A stretch of 46,188 bases of DNA from Prolixibacteraceae bacterium (GTDB lineage Bacteria; Bacteroidota; Bacteroidia; Bacteroidales; Prolixibacteraceae), in the NCBI GenBank assembly GCA_019459485.1, contig JAIBEZ010000036.1:1-46188 (forward strand). The letters run 5' to 3'. The translations under genes were made by a program, and so were the position numbers. The first letter of the stretch is position 1; the number at the start of each line of letters is the position of its first letter. The notes under the pieces are model-generated. The model did not search any database. It was not told the origin of the DNA and was given only the letters and a program-made list of their open reading frames with translations. Below, piece by piece: positions 1 to 7,596 of this stretch.

Positions 1-537
1 AAACTCAGCTTCGGTTCCGGTGTTGCCTGCTTCAATCCAAATTTCGTAGGCCGATTTTCCATCAACTCCTTTGGTTCCGGTAGCACCTGTTTCGCCTTGA
101 ATGCCTTGCTCTCCTTGTGGTCCGGGAATTGAGCTGCCCGAATTTTTGGCATACAAAGCATAAGGCACACTCATTAACTGGCTTACTCCGGTGATGGTGT
201 AACTTGTGCCACCTGCAAGATCTGTTTCAGTTTTAATAAAATACGGACCTTTTGCCCAGTCGATGCTTGTAAAATCACCAATTTCTACTGTTCCTGCTCC
301 AATTTCAACACTTACCAAACCATTTGCATTGGTGGTTGGGGTTTGTGTTTCTACATAAACTGCGGTTCCGCTTGCAGAGCTCTGCAAAATACTAATTTGC
401 ATGCCAACCTGTGTGTTTGTAACCAAAGCATCGCCAGTGTTGCGAATTACTGCCTGGTAACTCATTTTTTCGGGACTTTGTGCCCATAGTGTTACCGTTA
501 AAAATATGGCAAATAAAAATGTAAATATTCTTTTCAT
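1..537 (-). CDS. Collagen-like secreted protein, 3' end missing
   Basis: The gene runs off the left edge; 179 codons are visible from an ATG at 537. The protein opens with a signal peptide (MKRIFTFLFAIFLTVTLWAQ) followed by SPEKMSYQAVIRN. This is the start of a common Bacteroidota family with an N-terminal beta domain, then Gly-X-Y collagen-like repeats (GPQGEQGIQGETGATG near residues 146-161) and a YEIWIEAGNTGTEAEF segment. The family is exported and is thought to be surface exposed; its molecular function is not known. The start lies 4 nt past the stop of the T9SS protein gene, so the two are very probably co-transcribed. The missing 3' part could carry more repeats or a C-terminal sorting domain. 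Confidence 0.8.
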   Translation of the reverse strand, partial: MKRIFTFLFAIFLTVTLWAQSPEKMSYQAVIRNTGDALVTNTQVGMQISILQSSASGTAVYVETQTPTTNANGLVSVEIGAGTVEIGDFTSIDWAKGPYFIKTETDLAGGTSYTITGVSQLMSVPYALYAKNSGSSIPGPQGEQGIQGETGATGTKGVDGKSAYEIWIEAGNTGTEAEF

Positions 538-541
538 GTGT

Positions 542-1033
542 TTATTTTTTAATGATTTTAAAGGTCTTTATTGCTTTGTTACTTTGGGTAACGTTTACCA
601 AATAGGTGGCTGGAACAAGATGGCTCATCACAATGCTTGTCTGGTTGTTTGTAATCTTTTCATTTTGTAAAAGTTTTCCGTTCATGTCATACAGTTGGTA
701 CGATAAATTTGAAATGTCAAATTCATCAATCCTCAATGTAAGATAATCAGTCGTGGGATTGGGATATGCCGTAACCGACAGGTTTATGCCTTTGGCTTCT
801 TCAATTCCCGTCACTACAGAAATTTCATAAGGTTGCTGTACGCCTTCAGCTACCGAGCCGTTAGTACCGGTATGGGTTTGGTAGGCAACCTGTCCAACGG
901 AATAGCTTACCGAGCCTCCGCTGCCTGTCGCATTCCCACCTGTGGCGTTAATGCTTTCCTGTGCTTGTAGTCCTGTCAGCCCGACGCCCAACAAGAAAAA
1001 CAATACACTTAATTTCAATTTTTTACTTCTCAT
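542..1033 (-). CDS. Small secreted protein with T9SS type A sorting domain
   Basis: About 163 residues from the ATG at 1033; a TTG 12 nt earlier is in frame but less likely. The N-terminus MRSKKLKLSVLFFLLGVGLT-GLQAQ is a signal peptide. Next comes a Gly/Ser-rich block (ESINATGGNATGSGGSVSYS) ending in GVQQPYEI. Residues ~88-163 (VTAYPNPTTDYLTLRI ... IKTFKIIKK) form a Por/T9SS C-terminal sorting domain, which directs export by the type IX system and surface anchoring or release. It sits between a lone receiver gene (upstream, 15 nt) and a collagen-like protein gene (downstream, 4 nt), suggesting a regulated surface product. A decayed relative lies at 4270-4497. The precise function is unknown. 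Confidence 0.85.
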   Translation of the reverse strand: MRSKKLKLSVLFFLLGVGLTGLQAQESINATGGNATGSGGSVSYSVGQVAYQTHTGTNGSVAEGVQQPYEISVVTGIEEAKGINLSVTAYPNPTTDYLTLRIDEFDISNLSYQLYDMNGKLLQNEKITNNQTSIVMSHLVPATYLVNVTQSNKAIKTFKIIKK

Positions 1034-1048
1034 ATTTGTATTCAATAT

Positions 1049-1441
1049 TTAGTTATGGTTATTAATTGGAAAATAATTGTCATTGTTGATCAGTTCGGCT
1101 ATCACTTCCGGTATTTTTTCAAAATCCTCGCTTTTAGAAAAGAAGTAATCAGCTCCGGCTTTCATGGCTTGTATTCTGTAGTATGAATCGGAATAAAAAG
1201 TAAGCAGCATTAATTTCACCGTATGATCCTCTTTTCTGATTTCCCGGATAATATCCACACCTTTTAGCCCGGGCATTTTATTATCCAAAATGGCCAGATC
1301 AGGGTTTAAGATCTTTAGGGCGGCAAGAGCTTCGATACCGTTATTGTAAACGCCAACCACTTCCACCTGATCTACCAGGTTTAGCATTTCCTGCAACCTT
1401 TCAAGCATAAAATCTGAATCATCAGCTATAACTATTCTCAC
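1049..1441 (-). CDS. Single-domain response regulator (receiver only)
   Basis: 130 residues, all one CheY-like receiver domain with no output domain. Visible residues are the acidic pair D7/D8, phospho-acceptor D53 (LAILDNKMPG), T81 and K103 (FFSKSED). The start is a GTG at 1441, which gives the usual MRIVIADDSD opening. It could act as a phosphate relay or sink, or by protein contact, for the kinase encoded upstream at 2316-4217. It is separated from the kinase/regulator pair by 244 nt containing three 22-bp direct repeats. It is followed closely by the T9SS and collagen-like genes, so it heads that transcription unit. Its partner kinase is inferred from position only. Confidence 0.88.
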   Translation of the reverse strand: MRIVIADDSDFMLERLQEMLNLVDQVEVVGVYNNGIEALAALKILNPDLAILDNKMPGLKGVDIIREIRKEDHTVKLMLLTFYSDSYYRIQAMKAGADYFFSKSEDFEKIPEVIAELINNDNYFPINNHN

Positions 1442-1490
1442 CTTTAGTAATTTATTGCTTTACAAAAATGCTTCTATGTAAGCAAATTGC

Positions 1491-1549
1491 TTGTAGGGGA
1501 AAGCTGATATTTTTGTAGGGAAAAGCTGTTGTTGTTGTAAGGCAAAGCT
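1491..1549. repeat. Three direct repeats at exact 22-bp spacing, possible operator
   Basis: The 15-mers TTGTAGGGGAAAGCT (1491-1505), TTGTAGGGAAAAGCT (1513-1527) and TTGTAAGGCAAAGCT (1535-1549) start exactly 22 bp apart, about two helical turns. They lie 50-110 bp upstream of the GTG start of the receiver gene (transcribed leftward). This arrangement suits cooperative binding of a regulator to one face of the DNA. The NarL/LuxR-type regulator at 1686-2312 is the obvious candidate, but that link is inferred. Confidence 0.55.
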
Positions 1550-1685
1550 TACAGAGACAAGTGCTCAATTCGTAAGAATGGAGTGTTATTATTGGCGTCA
1601 GGTACTCAATGCTACTTACTTTGCCAAGCAAAACATGTGATAAAGGGGAAGCGTTTTAGGGAACAATAAATTAGATTTATTTAGA

Positions 1686-2312
1686 TTATCGCAACTGATT
1701 TTCAATACAATATCGCGCAAGGTCGGTGTTCTTTTCCAGCTTCATTTTTTCCATGATTCTACTCCGATAGGTGCTAACCGTTTTACTGGAAATATACAAT
1801 TCATCTCCAATTTCCTTTAATGATTTTCCTGCCGCAATCTTGATCATAATTTCAAATTCGCGTTCCGACAGTTTTTCGTGTATCGCCTGGTTGTTGTCGT
1901 TATTGAGCTGAAATGCCAGGCAATGGGCAAGCGACTGGGAGATGTATTTGCCGTTTTTTGCAATTTCCTTTACTGCCAGCAACAGTTCTTCGGCAGCAGC
2001 ATCTTTGGTAAGGTAACCCGAAGCTCCATGAGTAAGGGCGCGTATCGCGTATTGTTCCTGTGGATGCATGCTTAACATTAGCACGTAGGTTTCCGGCCAT
2101 TTTTTCTTTACTTCCTGAAGAACATTTAAACCACTCTGATCGGGCAGGGAAATATCGAGTAAAAGGAGTTCGTAAGTTACTTTATTAAATAAATCAAACA
2201 CTTCACGACCGTTTGCAGCTTCATCGATTACGAGTGCCTCATTGTATTGCGCGAGTATCTGCTTTAAGCCATCGCGTACAATTTTATGATCATCACAAAT
2301 CAATATCTTCAT
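1686..2312 (-). CDS. NarL/LuxR-family response regulator
   Basis: 208 residues. Residues 1-120 are a receiver domain with D7/D8, phospho-acceptor D53 (LLLLDISLPDQSG) and K103 (GYLTKDA). Residues ~142-205 are a LuxR-type helix-turn-helix (KLSEREFEIMIKIAAGKSLK, then EIGDELYISSKTVSTYRSRI). It binds DNA after phosphorylation. The gene begins 3 nt after the stop of the HisKA_3 kinase, and HisKA_3 kinases classically pair with this regulator class, so cognate pairing is very likely. Targets are unknown; the 22-bp repeats just downstream are candidates. Confidence 0.93.
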   Translation of the reverse strand: MKILICDDHKIVRDGLKQILAQYNEALVIDEAANGREVFDLFNKVTYELLLLDISLPDQSGLNVLQEVKKKWPETYVLMLSMHPQEQYAIRALTHGASGYLTKDAAAEELLLAVKEIAKNGKYISQSLAHCLAFQLNNDNNQAIHEKLSEREFEIMIKIAAGKSLKEIGDELYISSKTVSTYRSRIMEKMKLEKNTDLARYCIENQLR

Positions 2313-2315
2313 CGC

Positions 2316-4217
2316 TTATCCTTTTTTTATGGGAAATAAAATCTCAATCTTGCTTCCAAATTTATCTCTGCGGGAAATTTTAAAGGTGCCCCCAAGTGAC
2401 GCCGTTCTTTCTTTCATACTCATAATCCCAAACGATTTTTTCGAATTGATTTTAGCTTCCGTAATACCGACTCCATTGTCGGTTACTTCAAATTGTATAA
2501 AATCGCCTTGTTGACAGAGCAAAATTTCAATATGCGTGGCCTGTGCATGTCGGGCAATGTTGGTAAGCGACTCCTGCATAATTCTGAACAGCGGCAGTGC
2601 ATCATCGTTGGAAATGGGAATTCCGCTTTCAATATCCAGGAAAACTTCTATTCCGTAGCGTTGCGAAAATTCTTTGGTGTACCAATCAATGGCTGCTTCC
2701 AGCCCGAGGTCATCAATAATTTCGGGCCTCAACTGCGAAGTAATCCTTTGAACAGTCCGGATGGTATCGCCTACCAAGACTTTTACATCTTCCAGTTTTC
2801 CTTTTACAATTGTATCCGATGCATGTTGTTTAATTATTTCCAGATCAATCTTCACCGCAGTAAGCGCCTGCCCCAAATCATCATGTAATTCTCTTGCAAT
2901 GTTTAATCGTTCATTCTCTCTCGCCTGTTCAATATATTTAGATAATTGGTGTAATTGCTTCAAAGAAGTTTGCAATTCGTCCTCAATTTTTTTCCGCTGG
3001 GTAATATCATGTACAGTACCCACCCATTTCACGGGCTCTCCCCCCGGATTAAATGTCATTTCTGCCTGTTCATGTATAAAACGTTCTTCCCTACTAGAAA
3101 GCATAATGCGCAAATCAACACTCAAAGGAATATGAAATTCTTTTACATTGTCAATGCCCTTTTGCAACAAAGGGAAGTCTTCCCGATGAACCATGTTGTA
3201 AAACAAATCCAGCGTTGGTTCTACACCTCCGGGATCAAAACCAAAGATACGGAATGTCTCATCCGAACATTTCATCTTGTTGCTTCTGTAGTCGTATTCC
3301 CAACTTCCCACATGAGCAATTTGCTGTGCTTTGGTTAATATTGATTCGCTGTAAAGTAAGGCCTGCTCTGCTTGTTTTCGCTCGCTTACATCGATCCCAA
3401 CACCCATAATGTATTGCTGATCTTCACTATCAATTTTAACCGCAGTAAGAAGATATGGAATCGAACGGCCATCGTTGGTTAGCAAAGACGCTTCGATTGA
3501 TGTCTTATTATATGTAGTAATGTTACTAATTGACTTTTTTACCAACTCGTCATTTTCAGATAAATGCCAGTCCAAAGCAGAACTACCTTGTATCTCTATC
3601 TCATTATATCCCAAAATGGTTTCATGCTGTTTATTCCAGTCCACAAGTTTTAGTTCAGGATAAGTATAGAGGTAATAAATTCCCGGGATACTGTCGAGCA
3701 ATGCTTTATTGAATAACCGCTCCCGGTGTTGCTTTTGTTCACGTTCCTTTAAACTCTCATTGGCCTTCGCCAAATCTTTAATTGATTCACTAAGTAGTTC
3801 CGAATTTCTTCGGATGATCTGTTTCTGGTTAAAAAGATCCAGGAAAACATTTACTTTACTTAATAGTATCTGTTTGGAAAAGGGTTTAATGATGTAATCT
3901 ACAGCACCGGAAGAATAGCCTTTCAACACCTCTTCCTGATCAAAATGATTAGCAGTAAGAAATATGACAGGTACTTTGTTCTCCCATCGCTCCTCATTAA
4001 GCTTTACTGCCAATTCATACCCTGTCATCTCAGGCATACATACGTCCACAATGGCTAGAGCAAGTTCCATCCCATTTGTTTTACTCAACGCTTCCGAACC
4101 TGAAATGGCACAAATCAAATTGGCGCCAACCTCATCCAGTACGAAAGTAAGCAAGTCCAGATTTCCTTTGTTATCATCAACAAGGAGTATCGTGGGTTGA
4201 TAATTTAAATGCAGCAT
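2316..4217 (-). CDS. Receiver-PAS-PAS histidine kinase (HisKA_3)
   Basis: 633 residues with no membrane segment, so a cytoplasmic sensor. Domains in order: receiver (about 8-125; D58 phospho-acceptor, K111), coiled linker (about 128-170), PAS/PAC (about 172-285), second PAS/PAC (about 290-410), HisKA_3 dimerisation domain with H445 in ARELHDDLGQ, then an HATPase_c domain. The HATPase_c domain shows the N box QESLTNIARHAQA (548-560), DNGVGI (580-585) and SFGIMSMKER (595-604). An N-terminal receiver lets another kinase gate this one. It is encoded just before the response regulator (3-nt gap). The PAS ligand cannot be told from sequence. All catalytic motifs look intact. Confidence 0.93.
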   Translation of the reverse strand: MLHLNYQPTILLVDDNKGNLDLLTFVLDEVGANLICAISGSEALSKTNGMELALAIVDVCMPEMTGYELAVKLNEERWENKVPVIFLTANHFDQEEVLKGYSSGAVDYIIKPFSKQILLSKVNVFLDLFNQKQIIRRNSELLSESIKDLAKANESLKEREQKQHRERLFNKALLDSIPGIYYLYTYPELKLVDWNKQHETILGYNEIEIQGSSALDWHLSENDELVKKSISNITTYNKTSIEASLLTNDGRSIPYLLTAVKIDSEDQQYIMGVGIDVSERKQAEQALLYSESILTKAQQIAHVGSWEYDYRSNKMKCSDETFRIFGFDPGGVEPTLDLFYNMVHREDFPLLQKGIDNVKEFHIPLSVDLRIMLSSREERFIHEQAEMTFNPGGEPVKWVGTVHDITQRKKIEDELQTSLKQLHQLSKYIEQARENERLNIARELHDDLGQALTAVKIDLEIIKQHASDTIVKGKLEDVKVLVGDTIRTVQRITSQLRPEIIDDLGLEAAIDWYTKEFSQRYGIEVFLDIESGIPISNDDALPLFRIMQESLTNIARHAQATHIEILLCQQGDFIQFEVTDNGVGITEAKINSKKSFGIMSMKERTASLGGTFKISRRDKFGSKIEILFPIKKG

Positions 4218-4269
4218 TGTAGAAATTTACCTATTGAAGAGGCAAAAATATCAATTAATTTAAAATGTT

Positions 4270-4497
4270 GATCAATTGAAAGTAAAATTGGAGTGTACAT
4301 TCGCTCTCTCTGTAACGAACCTTTTGTTCCGGTATAGGTTTGATACGCCTTGTACAAAGGAATAGCTATCCGATTATTCGCCACCTGATGCATTGCCGCC
4401 AATAGCGTTAACACTTTCCTATGCCTGTAACCCTGTCAGTCCAAGTCATAGCATAGCACATAATTTTAATCGCTTGTGTCCTATTTTCGATCTCCAT
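4270..4497 (-). pseudogene. Decayed copy of the small T9SS-associated protein
   Basis: Reading leftward, the conceptual frame KRLKLCAML*LGLTGLQA* then ESVNAIGGNASGGE* closely follows SKKLKLSVLF...LGVGLTGLQAQ ESINATGGNATG of the intact gene at 542-1033. A frame change then gives YQTYTGTKGSLQ, matching YQTHTGTNGSVA. At least three in-frame stops (one replacing a Gln codon, CAG to TAG) and two frame changes are visible. The start is also shifted by one base. No sorting domain is recognisable after this. It is a truncated pseudogene lying just upstream of the kinase gene. The 3' limit is approximate. Confidence 0.75.
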
Positions 4498-4875
4498 TTT
4501 TGTTGGTAATACTCATTTTAATTTATCTCCTTCCAGTAAAATCTCAAGTTTGCTGTTGGAGTTACCCAACGAACGCCAAGAATGCAAATAACGGAATACT
4601 AATCCTATTTTTCGGCAATTCAGTTATTTCGAGGCCGCTGTCTTTGTTCGTTGCGGTTTGTTATTTTCAAGGTTTTAAATGTAGGTGGTTATGTTTATAA
4701 CATCAAAACTATTTATCAACTTTTAGGCGGTAAATTACGATTCACCAAATTGCCACGCGGGCTGATAATTATTTTCATTGCTTTGGAAGTTGTTTCAGTG
4801 CATAACAAAAATATGGAACGGAAATCCGACATGTAGAATCAAGGCTGTATGCAATACCAGCAAGATCAGTCAAAT
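4498..4875. other. Intergenic stretch, no gene recognised
   Basis: Short open frames occur on the plus strand (4476-4700 and 4651-4836), but their translations show no domain, plausible start context or family resemblance, and both are hydrophobic or low in information. The stretch separates the T9SS pseudogene from the 42-bp repeat array. It may be further decayed coding sequence, but nothing can be assigned. Confidence 0.4.
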
Positions 4876-5165
4876 GCGGTTGTTGAGTTGTCATCCACTA
4901 CCCTTTAATCAACAAAGGCGCATGTAAAGTTGTCATCCGCTACTCAGTAATCAACGAACTACATTGTAGAGTTGTCATCCACTACTCTTTAATCGATAAA
5001 AGCAGTTGCAGAGTTATTATCCGCTACTCTTTAATCAACAAAATACATCGTAGAGTTATCATTCTCAACACTGTAATCGATAGAAGCGGTTGTAAAGTTG
5101 TCATCCGCTACTCTTTAAGCAACGAAGTCTATCGTGGAGTGGCCATTCTATTGGTAACCATTCAT
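4876..5165. repeat. Seven-unit tandem repeat, 42-bp period
   Basis: The core GAGTTGTCATCC (variants GAGTTATTATCC, GAGTTATCATTC, GAGTGGCCATTC) is followed by CRCTACTCTTTAATCRAYRAA. The TCATCC position falls at 4891, 4933, 4975, 5017, 5059, 5101 and 5143: exactly 42 bp each time, with no indels. Units differ by several substitutions and decay toward the right-hand end. Bases directly before the core fall into two types (GCGGTTGT-like and ACATYGTA-like). The plus strand has one open frame through all units (4887-5216) but no ATG; all minus frames hold stops. There are no spacers, so it is not a CRISPR array. Function unknown. Confidence 0.85.
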
Positions 5166-5334
5166 TTATACGATCCGATAATCGATGAAACGTTTTCTTT
5201 CTCTGATCGCGAAATCTAAATTGGCACACGTTTTTTGTTCGGTGCCGGAAATGTTAGAGACAGGGCATCGTCGTTTGCGTTTGTGTCATCACTCGGATTT
5301 CTATTTCCGATAGATTTATCCGTTATTTTTTCAT

Positions 5335-5364
5335 AAAAAAAGCCCTGAATTTCTTCAGAGCTTT
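5335..5364 (-). terminator. Terminator of the lipid A operon
   Basis: Reading leftward, AAAGCTCTGAA-GAAA-TTCAGGGCTTT forms a hairpin with one mismatch, followed by a T run. It lies 26 nt past the lpxA stop. Confidence 0.85.
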
Positions 5365-5389
5365 CTTGAATATCATTTTTCAGGAGAAA

Positions 5390-6172
5390 TTAATCGGGCA
5401 TATAACCACGAATAATTCCACGTTTCGAATCTTTGATAAATAAAAGGATTTCATCTCTTTCGGTAGAGGCAGGCATTTCTGCTTCGATGATCTCAACAGC
5501 CTGAGAAATATTCAGCCCTTTTTGATAAATGTAGCGGTATATTTCCTGAATCTCGCGAATTTTTTCGTTGGTAATGTTGCGGCGGCGAAGTCCGATGGAG
5601 TTGATTCCCACATAAGAAAGTGGTTCGCGGCCGGCTTTGATAAACGGCGGAACATCTTTACGCACGAGCGATCCACCCGCAATCATTACATGCGAGCCAA
5701 CGTGTACAAACTGATGTACAGCTACCATTCCGGCAAGGATGGCATAGTCGTCAACAATTACTTCACCGGCCAACTGAGTGTTGTTCACCAAAATTACATT
5801 GTTGCCAACAATACAGTCGTGAGCCACATGTACATAAGCCATCAGCAAACAATTGTTGCCAATAACGGTTTTCCCTTTTGCTGAAGTTCCGCGGTTGATG
5901 GTCACAAATTCGCGAATGGTTGTATTGTCGCCAATTTCAACTGTAGAATACTCTCCTCTGAATTTCAAATCCTGCGGCACTGCACCAATAACAGCTCCTG
6001 GAAAAATCTGACAATTTTTACCAATGCGTACTCCAGGCAAAATGGTCACACTCGATCCGATTCGTGTTCCTTCACCAATAATCACATCTTTGTCGATGGT
6101 TACAAAAGGTTCAATAACTACGTTTTCAGCTAATTTTGCCTCTGGATGTACGTAAGCCAATGGTTGTTTCAT
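5390..6172 (-). CDS. lpxA: Acyl-ACP--UDP-N-acetylglucosamine O-acyltransferase
   Basis: 260 residues, the usual length. LpxA performs the first step of lipid A synthesis, moving an R-3-hydroxyacyl chain from acyl carrier protein to the 3-OH of UDP-GlcNAc in the cytoplasm. Residues 1-185 are hexapeptide repeats (left-handed beta helix: ILPGVRIGKNCQIFPGAVIG and so on). H118 in HVAHDC corresponds to the catalytic His of E. coli LpxA, and a helical C-terminal domain follows. It is the last gene of an operon with lpxC-fabZ (24 nt upstream) and lpxD, and ends at a good terminator. Nothing is unusual. Confidence 0.97.
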   Translation of the reverse strand: MKQPLAYVHPEAKLAENVVIEPFVTIDKDVIIGEGTRIGSSVTILPGVRIGKNCQIFPGAVIGAVPQDLKFRGEYSTVEIGDNTTIREFVTINRGTSAKGKTVIGNNCLLMAYVHVAHDCIVGNNVILVNNTQLAGEVIVDDYAILAGMVAVHQFVHVGSHVMIAGGSLVRKDVPPFIKAGREPLSYVGINSIGLRRRNITNEKIREIQEIYRYIYQKGLNISQAVEIIEAEMPASTERDEILLFIKDSKRGIIRGYMPD

Positions 6173-6196
6173 TTGTTATCTATTTTCTGTTTCTAA

Positions 6197-7585
6197 TTAA
6201 TTTATCTTAACAATTTGTGCCATGTAGTCACCTTCGGCAACAACTGAATCGCCCACGTAGCAAACGCCACGCATCTCAGCAATCCCGCGGCGGATGGGCG
6301 AGGTTAGTGTAACCTTGAATACCATTGTATCGCCCGGCACTACTTTTTTCCTGAATTTCACATTGTCGATCTTCATGAAATAGGTCGAAAATTTTCCTTC
6401 CATCTGCCTCAGTACAAATATCCCGCCAGCCTGAGCCATTGCTTCAACAATCAGAACACCAGGCATTACAGGTTCTTCAGGAAAATGCCCCTGAAAAAAT
6501 GGTTCATTGGCAGTTACATTTTTAACACCAACAAGGTAATCTTTCTGTATATCAATCACTTTGTCGACTAAAAGAAAGGGGTAACGGTGAGGAAGCAATT
6601 CTTTAATGGTATTTACATCCATCAGAACCGGTGAATTTAAATCGTACTTCGGAGCTTTTTCTCTGGTGTCTTCTTTTCGAATGGCTTTTGAAATAATTTT
6701 TGCAAATGAAGTATTCGCGCGGTGCCCCGGTTTAGTGGCAATGATGCGCCCTTTTATCCTTTTGCCAGCCAGTGCCAGATCGCCAATTACGTCGAGCAGT
6801 TTATGACGGGCACATTCATTATCGTATTGCAAATCAATATTATTCAGTATTCCCTGCGATTTTACCTCAACACGCTTGTGATTGAAAAGGTCGGCTAAGC
6901 GGTCAAGCTCTTCCTGACTTACCGGCCGGTCGATAATCACAATGGCATTGTCAACATCGCCGCCTTTTACAAGATTGTTTTTCAACAGGAATTCAAGTTC
7001 GTGCAAAAAAACAAATGTACGGCAATTGGCAATTTCGTTCTTGAAATCAGACAATGAATTCAGTGAAGCAAACTGGTTGTTCAACACAGTAGAGTCGAAC
7101 GAAATCAATGCGTTTATTGAATAATCATTGTCGGGAAGGGCGATAATTTCTGAACCGGTCTGCTCATTTTTATAGACGATCTTTTCTGTCACCACAAAAT
7201 ATTCACGTTCGGCATCCTGCTCCACGATCCCGGCTTTTTCGATTTCTTCCACGAATTGGCGGGCACTGCCATCCATAATCGGAACTTCCTCATTGTCAAT
7301 TTCAATGAGTACATTGTCCAGATCCATTCCGGTTAAAGCTGCCAGACTATGTTCAATGGTGCTTATTCGGGCACCCTGATCTTCAATGACCGTACCACGC
7401 GATGTGTCAACCACAAATTCGGCATTTGCACTGATAACGGGTTTATTTTCAAGGTCAACACGTTGGAATTTGAATCCGTGGTTGATTGGAGCTGGTTTAA
7501 ATGTCATGCTCACTATGCAGCTGGTATGTAATCCTTTGCCGCTTATCGAAAATTCTTTTGCTAAAGTCTTCTGTTTAACTGTCAT
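6197..7585 (-). CDS. lpxC-fabZ: Bifunctional LpxC deacetylase / FabZ dehydratase
   Basis: 462 residues from the ATG at 7585 (a GTG one codon earlier is in frame). Residues ~1-300 are LpxC, the zinc deacetylase that commits to lipid A synthesis: TIEHSLAAL (zinc His near 79), ARHKLLDVIGD (His near 261, Asp near 265) and KPGHRAN (catalytic His near 288). Residues ~318-462 are FabZ, the 3-hydroxyacyl-ACP dehydratase: LLPHRYPFLLVD, FFQGHFPEEPVMPGV (His near 367) and VEAMAQAGG (Glu near 381). The fusion is characteristic of Bacteroidota. It couples supply of acyl-ACP to its use. It follows lpxD by 11 nt and precedes lpxA by 24 nt. Confidence 0.97.
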   Translation of the reverse strand: MTVKQKTLAKEFSISGKGLHTSCIVSMTFKPAPINHGFKFQRVDLENKPVISANAEFVVDTSRGTVIEDQGARISTIEHSLAALTGMDLDNVLIEIDNEEVPIMDGSARQFVEEIEKAGIVEQDAEREYFVVTEKIVYKNEQTGSEIIALPDNDYSINALISFDSTVLNNQFASLNSLSDFKNEIANCRTFVFLHELEFLLKNNLVKGGDVDNAIVIIDRPVSQEELDRLADLFNHKRVEVKSQGILNNIDLQYDNECARHKLLDVIGDLALAGKRIKGRIIATKPGHRANTSFAKIISKAIRKEDTREKAPKYDLNSPVLMDVNTIKELLPHRYPFLLVDKVIDIQKDYLVGVKNVTANEPFFQGHFPEEPVMPGVLIVEAMAQAGGIFVLRQMEGKFSTYFMKIDNVKFRKKVVPGDTMVFKVTLTSPIRRGIAEMRGVCYVGDSVVAEGDYMAQIVKIN

Positions 7586-7596
7586 CACTTATTTAA

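Noticed and set aside
4476-4836. Two short plus-strand reading frames
   Set aside because: They overlap the start of the T9SS pseudogene or lie in gene-free sequence, with no recognisable domain or start context.
4876-5165. CRISPR array
   Set aside because: The repeats are contiguous with no unique spacers, units diverge strongly, and no cas gene is in the window.
4887-5216. Repeat protein gene on the plus strand through the 42-bp array
   Set aside because: The frame is open, but it has no ATG, follows a stop directly, and a repeat whose length is a multiple of three stays open by construction.
5232-5255. GGCAC/GTGCC inverted repeat as a terminator
   Set aside because: Only five paired bases with a long loop and no T run placed to serve a gene.
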